In this document: in pieces, positions 9,170-15,287 of the stretch
How positions within the stretch are numbered: position 1 is the stretch's first letter
Layout of the letters: the number at the start of each line of letters is the position of its first letter
Source of the DNA: Saccoglossus kowalevskii
Lineage: Eukaryota; Hemichordata; Enteropneusta; Harrimaniidae
DNA length: 15,287 nucleotides
Direction: 5' to 3'
Assembly: GCF_000003605.2 (NCBI RefSeq)
Contig: NW_003123446.1
Coordinates: 42,258 to 57,544 of the forward strand
The notes under the pieces: generated by a model
Seen by the model: the letters and a program-made list of their open reading frames with translations, nothing else
Told to the model about the DNA's origin: nothing
Databases searched by the model: none
Program-made: the position numbers and the translations under genes

Positions 9170-10020
9170 CTTGTACATATAACACCCTATTGTCACATTT
9201 TCATGCATCAGAGCACACCAATACTTCGTTTGGGCATTTACGTCGCCTTGAAGATCAATCACATATACATTGAATAAACGTGAGAACAGCATCTAGATCT
9301 GGTTCTAATACCATCACGATGTCGTATATCTTCTGTTACTCGTCCATTGTTTATTGGACATACATACAGATATTGTTCTGGTGCATGTGTTCATAAGTAT
9401 GACTAGAAATAAGCACACTTCGAACGCATCCATAAATGGAAGTAATTTTTCACTGGTTTTCTTCTTAGAAAATAGTTCATAACGAACAACGCTCAGAGAT
9501 GCTTTAACTTTTTAACTTTTCCAGTTTACATCAAAGATACCAGTGACATATATGCAGTAATTGTTGCTCTATCTATTTCTGGTGCATTGATGCCAAGACC
9601 ATTCAGATCATCAATCATCTCTGGCTGTGCTGCAGCTGCCATCTCCATTGACACATAGACTTAAATCTGAAGTAGAGCCACGTCCACTGACAGCATATAT
9701 GAGTGGTAGTAGCACATACATTTTAATTTCCAGTTATGTGACTACTTGGTACATTGGAATGACAAACACAAGTTTTAAACAAATAAATTCTAAACAACCG
9801 GGATTCTGACTTTAATGCTATTGCATATTGGTTACCAGGCATTACTTTCACGGCCTTTCTGATACTTCACAGCGTGGCCAAAAGCTTTTCTTCACATTTC
9901 ACAATCCAGTCATTCAGGAATAAGTTTGCTATGTTTGACTTGTTTTTCTGATTTGACAACATTTTCAATCGCTGTTTTGAAAACCGATCTCTTACATTTG
10001 TATTTCCGCGAGTTCTTTCA
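9170..10020 (-). pseudogene. Degenerate relic of a multicopy protein with a C-terminal cysteine-rich tail
   Basis: Reading the minus strand, coding-like pieces appear in order but in shifting frames. First is KNSRKYKCKRSVFKTAIE (about 10017 down) with stops further on, then FGHAVKYQKGRESNAW. Next comes a 40-codon open piece with IDDLNGLGINAPEIDRA (9648-9526), then SVVRYELFSKKKTSEKLLPF (about 9490 down), LEPDLDAV (about 9310), and IQCICD-stop-SSRR (about 9270 down). From memory this order resembles the C-terminal half of a widespread uncharacterised, probably mobile-element-linked animal family: an LYG-RYELF region, LPP-DA, a proline-rich PPAPE linker, then CxC-CSSRRC. No intact frame remains. 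It is tail-to-tail with the complete gene. A small plus-strand ORF at 9627-9809 is a shadow. Confidence 0.5.
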
Positions 10021-10265
10021 CCTGATTTGATTGATTCTTTCTTCATATAATTGTCTCATTAATGTATTGAAAATGTAGTCTAAGCATAGAATTTAGCAAC
10101 TGATGAGACTGTTCACCAAATATCTGAGTTTTTCTCTAAGAACCATCTGAATTAAATAGTGACAAGGAAACTTGTGAAACTTAATATTTTAGTAAATTGC
10201 AGATGTCAACGTCTCGGTATTGGCCAGTGTATAGTGTTTTTCAAATACAGAAGCACAATTCGTAA

Positions 10266-10309
10266 TATAATAAAATCTAATAACAAATATAATAAAATCT
10301 AACTACAAA
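10266..10309. repeat. Tandem pair of a 22-base AT-rich unit
   Basis: Two adjacent copies of a 22-base unit starting TATAATAAAATCTAA, differing at one or two positions. It is a short local duplication within non-coding DNA. Confidence 0.8.
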
Positions 10310-11090
10310 ATTGGGAGGGGGCTCCTTCAGTCACACTGCAGAGGTCAAGCAGGTGGGGGAAAATGTATAGATGCTCACAGAAGCGTGGCTAAATGCGTGA
10401 TCGCCAAAATCACACAAAAGAAATCAATTTACAAGGAACACTACGGGATTTATGCATAATGACACTGATTGCTCCGCAAAAACAATTTTGTTCACTGTGT
10501 TGAAGTGTATCAGTTACAAAACGTTCCATCTACTGTTTGCCATTCTCTCCAAAATTACACAGACATGTGGTGACATGTGGTGGAGCAACTGTAGATGGCT
10601 ATGTTCATGGGAGGTTGCCTATTTTCATAACTTGTTCCCTGTTCCACGACGAATGGACTGACCATTCTCTCATTACTAAGCTTTATGATCGATTGGATTG
10701 CCACCGTGAACAAGAACTTGTATTTTTGTAGGATTGTTTATCGCGCAATTACAACACTTAATTGCAATATTCAGCCATTTTGATGTAAGACTGAAATGAA
10801 CATCTAGTCACAGTTACTGAAGTGTTGAATCATCTGAAAGAAACAGGGTGTACAGTATGAATTTTAACTGATTCGTAGGTATATACAGTTTGAATTTCTT
10901 TCGCATGATGTCGTCATGCTAATGATGGTGGACGGATAATTGACGCTTTGTATCCTGACCAATGACTATCACGAAACTATTTGTGCTATTACAACCATAT
11001 ATTATGATCTTACTAAAGGTCAAAGTTCATGTCATATTAGTAATTGGATGGTCTCCTGGGAAGTTACTTGAGATAAGCCTCAATTTTAAA

Positions 11091-11094
<4 letters not shown>

Positions 11095-11124
<30 letters not shown>
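11095..11124. repeat. (TA)15 microsatellite
   Basis: Thirty bases of uninterrupted TA. On the plus strand it translates as alternating Tyr-Ile, explaining the low-complexity stretch in the chance ORF 10962-11276. Confidence 0.95.
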
Positions 11125-11125
<1 letters not shown>

Positions 11126-12402
11126 CATGAATCCTAAGTTGTTTCAAGTGAAGTGTTCTAGATCTTCTTATATAAAATTGAGAATATACCAATGGAATTG
11201 TACAAGGCATCACGGAATATGTACTGTTCCATTTTTTTATTACAAAATATCAAAAACAACACAAAAATTAAACTAATTCGTGTTGTTGAACTCCTGGTAT
11301 CTCAAATCTGTTCAGCTTTTTTTTAACTCGCTTTGATCCTATGCGAATACAAAATTGCATAAATTTAACATTATTCAATTTTATAGGGTATTGTGTATGG
11401 TATCATAAGGCAATATATCCATAATTTTACTTAATGAACACATTTACCTTGTTTTGGAAAATTAGGAACAGGCTCTTACTCTAAATGTATGGAAATGTTT
11501 ATTTCACTTAACATTAGGACAGCGAAATTTCTGTTACTATTAAATTCATTCCATCACTTAGAAATCAATATGATCGTCATAAAATCTCAATTACATATTT
11601 CGCTTGCCTTTGTATTGGAAATGCGTATTTAAGATAAAGTTTCCCAGTCTGCGACAGTAACGTCACTGACATTTAGGATTATTGCATAACATATGGCAAA
11701 CTTATTTAAACGTACAAACCAATTACTCCTTTCTGATGACTACCGACTGCTCAATAAAATAAAGAAGGACAAGTGGTGTCACAGACTGTTCTTTCAATTT
11801 GGAAAGATTTTTCATGTTACATTATAAATTACCAGTAGAGACATATGTGATTAGCTTAAAATATCATTTGTTATTCTGTCGCGCCTTCGTTATGTCTTCA
11901 GAGATGGGAGTAAGATGGGGAATGTCACAAAGTTGCTGTACATAACTGCCCAGCCGATTAAAAAGCAGTAACTTTATTTATTATAAGCATAATTGTTAAA
12001 TATGTTTATAATATATATATCTGTGTGTAGTAGTTAGCACACAAGTGATTCTGTACTGCAAGCATAGAGACAAATATATATTGTACATGTTATAGCGATA
12101 ATAAAGCTATAGAAGTATTTAAGTGAGAAAACTACAATATGGTTGACGTTGACGATACTTAGTGTGCCGAGTGGGAAAGGAGAACTGTCGTGGACTTGCA
12201 AGAATTATACATGAGTTGACGGTGATTGAGAAATAGTAAGTAAAGTAGAGAGAAACTGTAACACGAAGGACAGAGAGTGATCACGTATCTGTTATTGCCT
12301 ATTCGACATTGACATTACCGACTGTTGAATTTTGTATCAGGGCACGTGGGTGGCCTATGAAAGACGATCAAGTATATTATTTCGAGCTCCCAACTTTGAT
12401 TT

Positions 12403-12420
12403 TGTCTGTCTGTCTGTCTG
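12403..12420. repeat. Short TGTC/TCTG tetranucleotide repeat
   Basis: About four and a half TGTC units followed by degenerate copies (ACTGCCTGC). Simple sequence with no associated gene. Confidence 0.85.
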
Positions 12421-12962
12421 ACTGCCTGCATGGGATACGTCTGTCTCGCCAGAAATAAGTTTTCAAATACCAATAACCCAAAAAACGTGAACTGTGTGGA
12501 AAGCTGTTACATTGCACTGCCTTGTCCACGTGCGACGATTCTTCGATGTGTCCACTTGTAATAGGAGAATTGGTCAGAATCCGTTTCCGAACAATATTAT
12601 CGCCGATATTTAATCGGCCACGTAGTTTTGCCAGCTAGCAGCAGCTAGCAGCTTATATTACTTTGCTACGAAGGTCAAATTTGGGTAAATTTTTTTTCAA
12701 GAACCCTTCAGTCAATGAACTTGATATATTGTGTGTGAGCTGTGTGACCCAAGCGAGAATAGACTACCGTGTACTTCATTCAATAAAGACCAAATGTTTT
12801 GATCTTTAACGCTTTAAAAAATAAATAAATTTGATTAGTAACGTAGTTGCACTACCTTTTTGTTAAAACTTTCAATTATGTTTGTTTAGCAAATACTACC
12901 TTGGCAGAATATTTAAAAATAAGCTGTTTATCGCCTCTGAAAAAAAACTTATGTATTCACAG

Positions 12963-13278
12963 AGTTTGAGAGAACAGAATAAAGAATTTATTTATAAACC
13001 ACAAGTTTAAATATTTGGAACAATCTGCTAATGGGGTCGAGATATCACAACATGTTCGTTATTTGTTTCCTATTCATTACAGTTTTGGGGGTCCTAACTA
13101 CTGCCTAAATACAGGATAACCTAGTTATACGCCATCAGCCTAAATCGATCTATCGTCGCAATTGAATTCAAAACCACGTCATGCAGTCACGTTACGGCAT
13201 CTGACTGAATCGTCCACCTAAAAAAGTACATGGTTGATTTATATAACTCTCGGTCATGTGACCAATTGTTCTGCCAGG
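12963..13278 (+). pseudogene. Exon 2 relic of a fucosyltransferase-like copy (right)
   Basis: The acceptor-like tattcacag (12954-12962) is followed by agtttgagagaacag, matching the start of the complete exon 2. The frame is readable through VRYLFPIHYSFGGPNY, then breaks by deletion. A stretch encoding the YAISLNRSIVAI region (about 13125-13165) is almost identical at base level to the complete gene but shifted in frame and preceded by stops. An internal deletion jumps to the KKYMD-equivalent aagtacatgg. It shares an aataaagaat-t-ata insertion with the relic at 3914-4240 that is absent from the complete exon, so these two relics are sisters. Confidence 0.85.
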
Positions 13279-14768
13279 TGTTTATTTCTGTTATATAACT
13301 CTTCGTGTGTTGTCTTTATGTAAATTTTAATCAGTCAAAGTTTATGTCATATTAGTAATTGCTTCTGCTGTTTTTACTTGCACATTAATAATCGCCACAG
13401 TTTGTTCCATATGACTATAAGAATAACAACGTGACCCCTTCATGTAGATTAGTAACAGACGTGTTAATGTCAGGCATTTCTGAGCTCGGTATGGTGTCAA
13501 GGTTTACAATTCTACAGCTAAATGAGAGTTATTCATCGAGTATTTAAAGAAATGGCCAAGCCGAGATTGATCAACGGCTTTCGTAATGGTAGTCAGTACC
13601 TATAACACCTACACTATGAGGGACTAGGTTGGAATTAATATATAGATGTGAACATTGGCATTACAGTATAATTCTTTACGACTAGTTGAATAACAATATT
13701 AACGGTTTCAATTGTTCTAACTCTGAACTCGGTAATGTCACGTTTGTATAGAAGACATTAATTATAATAATTCAGCGTCTCCATTAACATCGTCGCCAAA
13801 GTTTAAATTCTGTCACAATATATACCAAATACGAACCAAATTATAAGAAATTATAAAACAGCATCTAGATATATACAATGAACGTTCTAAAATACCTACT
13901 AAGTTTTTAATAAAATCATGCAGTAGAAAGATGAATATCAGCGATTCCAGCAATAAATCGTCATAGAACGACTTTCATCTCTGAGTCATGCAAACAATGA
14001 GCGCGTTAATGATATGCGAGACTTGGTGAGCGATTAGCCGAACCACTCGTGTCGTTGATTCTGAACAAATAATCTGTTTGCGTGACGACAGAGGTCGTAT
14101 GTATCTACTATTATAGAATATTAATAACATTTTATAATCGAACCAATGAACACGAGATCAGATCCACCTTACCTTAAATTATGCATGGAAACATTTGGGC
14201 AGTTGTCCAACGTTTATAAGCTTTCGCGTCGCTATCAGAATGGTACATAGCAACATGACACCAAGAAGGCATAGTTTGACGACTTTTGTAACAGGGATAC
14301 TATTGATGTCTGTGCTTTAAAGCTTTCTGCCCAAGATACCACCCGTCGCGGATTATATTGGGACACCCACCATAACCATGGAAACTGATAAATTTCTCAG
14401 CTTAGCAAGTACTGCCGTGGTCAAATATTCGAACAATGTAAGTACCGACTATGTCTCGTGTCGCCTCAATATGTAATAAGTTAGAACAGTAGTAATTCGT
14501 TATACATAATGTTTATTTTTATGTATGGTTGGTATTTGGGAGAGTCCTTTTATTGAAATGATGTTTTGAAAGTACGGGGAATATCTTTTGGAAGGATAGC
14601 GATCTCAAATCTCTTCATTCTCATCAACATAGCAGTAAATGCCATTCTACTGTCAGTCATTATATTATTCCACGGCATAGAAATATATTATTAGCAGTCA
14701 TTGGATTAGAATATCGCCTATATGAAATTTCTGAATGAATGCAAATTCACAAAAGTAATTGATTACAT
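13279..14768 (+). repeat. Duplicated block B: 5' flank, exon 1 and start of intron 1 (pair with 4239-5422)
   Basis: It begins at the same tgtttatttctgtta junction after an exon 2 relic as block A. It contains extra sequence at about 13700-14040, then the CCAAT/TATAAG region, the exon 1 copy and intron 1 up to gtaattgattac. After that, similarity to intron 1 stops and similarity to the 3' flank of the complete gene (from about 9047) begins. Confidence 0.85.
14240..14437 (+). pseudogene. Exon 1 copy with one premature stop
   Basis: It is 198 bases, exactly the length of exon 1 of the complete gene, with the same start context (atcagaATGg) and a GTAAGT donor at 14438. The frame is open except codon 27, where TAC has become TAA (14318-14320), inside the membrane anchor. 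The remaining 65 codons are intact with scattered substitutions such as M14T, M22L, L31P and N32K. No exons 2-5 follow in the window, so it cannot make the enzyme. It could still be transcribed. Confidence 0.88.
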
Positions 14769-15087
14769 TTCAGTTCTAGGAATTATTGAACACGAATAGA
14801 AATATATAATATTACTTTATTTCATGTATATCTCGTATTTTCATGTGTGTATGTAATCTCCTCATACTTGTATATTTCCAGAATAAATAATAATAACATT
14901 GCAAAACTTGTTTTCTATGTTATGAAGTTCTGTTTTGTGAAATGAAATTATCTGTATGCAAATGATTTCGTGGTATAACAGAAGTTGACTAAAACGATAT
15001 GTAATATTATAAATTGATTATATATACTGTATGGTAAATCTTGTCGAATACAAAACAAAATGTTTCTAAATCATAGTCATACAATTC
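14769..15087. other. Junction and spacer after block B, no gene
   Basis: From about 14770 the sequence resembles the 3' flank of the complete gene around 9047-9175, with gaattattgaacac against gaatttattgacc and tgtgtatgtaatct against tgtatatgtaatct. The coding exons 2-5 expected between intron 1 and this flank are absent. Confidence 0.5.
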
Positions 15088-15287
15088 TTATTGCTCGCCA
15101 GAATCTGTATCCGGGACATTGCAGCACCCTTCACTGTCACATTTACATGCATCTTCCCTTTTACCTATTACATCGTCTTGAAGAACAATCACTCTGACAT
15201 CTACATTGAATAACAGCATCTGGAGCTGGTTCTAATACCCTTAAATTTGGAAAAAGATGTTGCATAGGATCTATCACTCATCTATCG
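15088..15287 (-). pseudogene. C-terminal cysteine-rich tail, relic copy running off the window end
   Basis: Minus strand, from the window end: a short piece, then LEPAPDAVIQCRCQSDCSSR, RCNR, a one-base frameshift, KREDACKCDSEGCCN and a terminal PDTDSGEQ before TAA at 15090-15088. The CxC-C-RC-CKC-CCN spacing resembles the cysteine-rich ends of the multicopy family also seen at 9170-10020, to which it is similar at base level over about 9190-9315. It is better preserved than that copy, with one visible frameshift and no other stop in the tail. The 5' part lies beyond the window. Confidence 0.6.

Larger units (their letters stand above)
10030..12947. other. Long non-coding stretch with simple repeats, no gene recognised
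   Basis: No protein is recognised on either strand. Two overlapping plus-strand ORFs at 10452-10731 (69 and 64 codons) show no known motif and lack matching splice context. Minor features are a tandem ACATGTGGTG pair (about 10562-10581), a 17-base hairpin GCCGAT/ATCGGC (12602-12618), and a direct repeat of CAGCTAGCAG near 12632-12651. The ORF at 10962-11276 contains a TA tract and is not a gene. Confidence 0.5.

Noticed and set aside
10452-10731. Two overlapping plus-strand ORFs as possible exons of a new gene
   Set aside because: No recognisable domain, no paired exon and no consistent splice context; translated similarity could not be tested here.
10962-11276. 104-codon ORF
   Set aside because: Contains a (TA)15 microsatellite read as Tyr-Ile repeats and AT-rich low-complexity sequence; chance ORF.
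1-15287. CRISPR array, tRNA or rRNA genes, phage or bacterial operons
   Set aside because: I saw no regularly spaced identical repeats, no cloverleaf-like sequence with conserved arm motifs, and no bacterial gene organisation; the splice structure is eukaryotic.

Overview
The window looks like nuclear DNA of a metazoan. It is AT-rich (roughly two thirds A+T by eye), gene-poor, and has GT-AG introns with GTAAGT donors, short exons, many degenerate duplicated blocks and simple repeats. There are no bacterial operons or ribosome binding sites. The protein content suggests an invertebrate with expanded fucosyltransferase-like families, but the sequence does not let me name the species.

The centre holds one apparently complete five-exon gene on the + strand (coding exons 4937-5134, 6764-7464, 8027-8213, 8411-8552, 8796-8947). 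The exons join in frame into a 459-residue type II membrane protein. It resembles the GDP-fucose protein O-fucosyltransferase superfamily: a GGPN-Q nucleotide-sugar-loop-like motif, an HWR motif at the usual H-x-R position, a VYVA strand, and a C-terminal FIQRRESNWSELV segment.

The rest of the window is largely debris of the same gene. Left (about 690-1841) is a relic with a destroyed exon 3 but intact, open exons 4 and 5. At 3312-4240 lie an intron-1-like segment and a broken exon 2, ending directly at the 5' flank of the complete gene. Right, at 12948-14768, the broken exon 2, the 5' flank, exon 1 and the start of intron 1 are repeated. That exon 1 keeps its length and splice donor but has one premature stop. 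The right copy then jumps to sequence normally found 3' of the last exon, so about 3.6 kb containing exons 2-5 is missing.

Downstream of both the complete gene (about 9170-10020) and the right-hand copy (15088 to the window end) is a minus-strand relic of an unrelated multicopy protein with a C-terminal cysteine-rich tail. The repeating unit therefore appears to be: exon-2 relic, promoter region, fucosyltransferase-like gene, antisense cysteine-rich relic. Stretches 1842-3311 and 10030-12947 show no recognisable gene, only simple repeats and short chance ORFs. Overall this is a birth-and-death tandem array with one surviving member in view.
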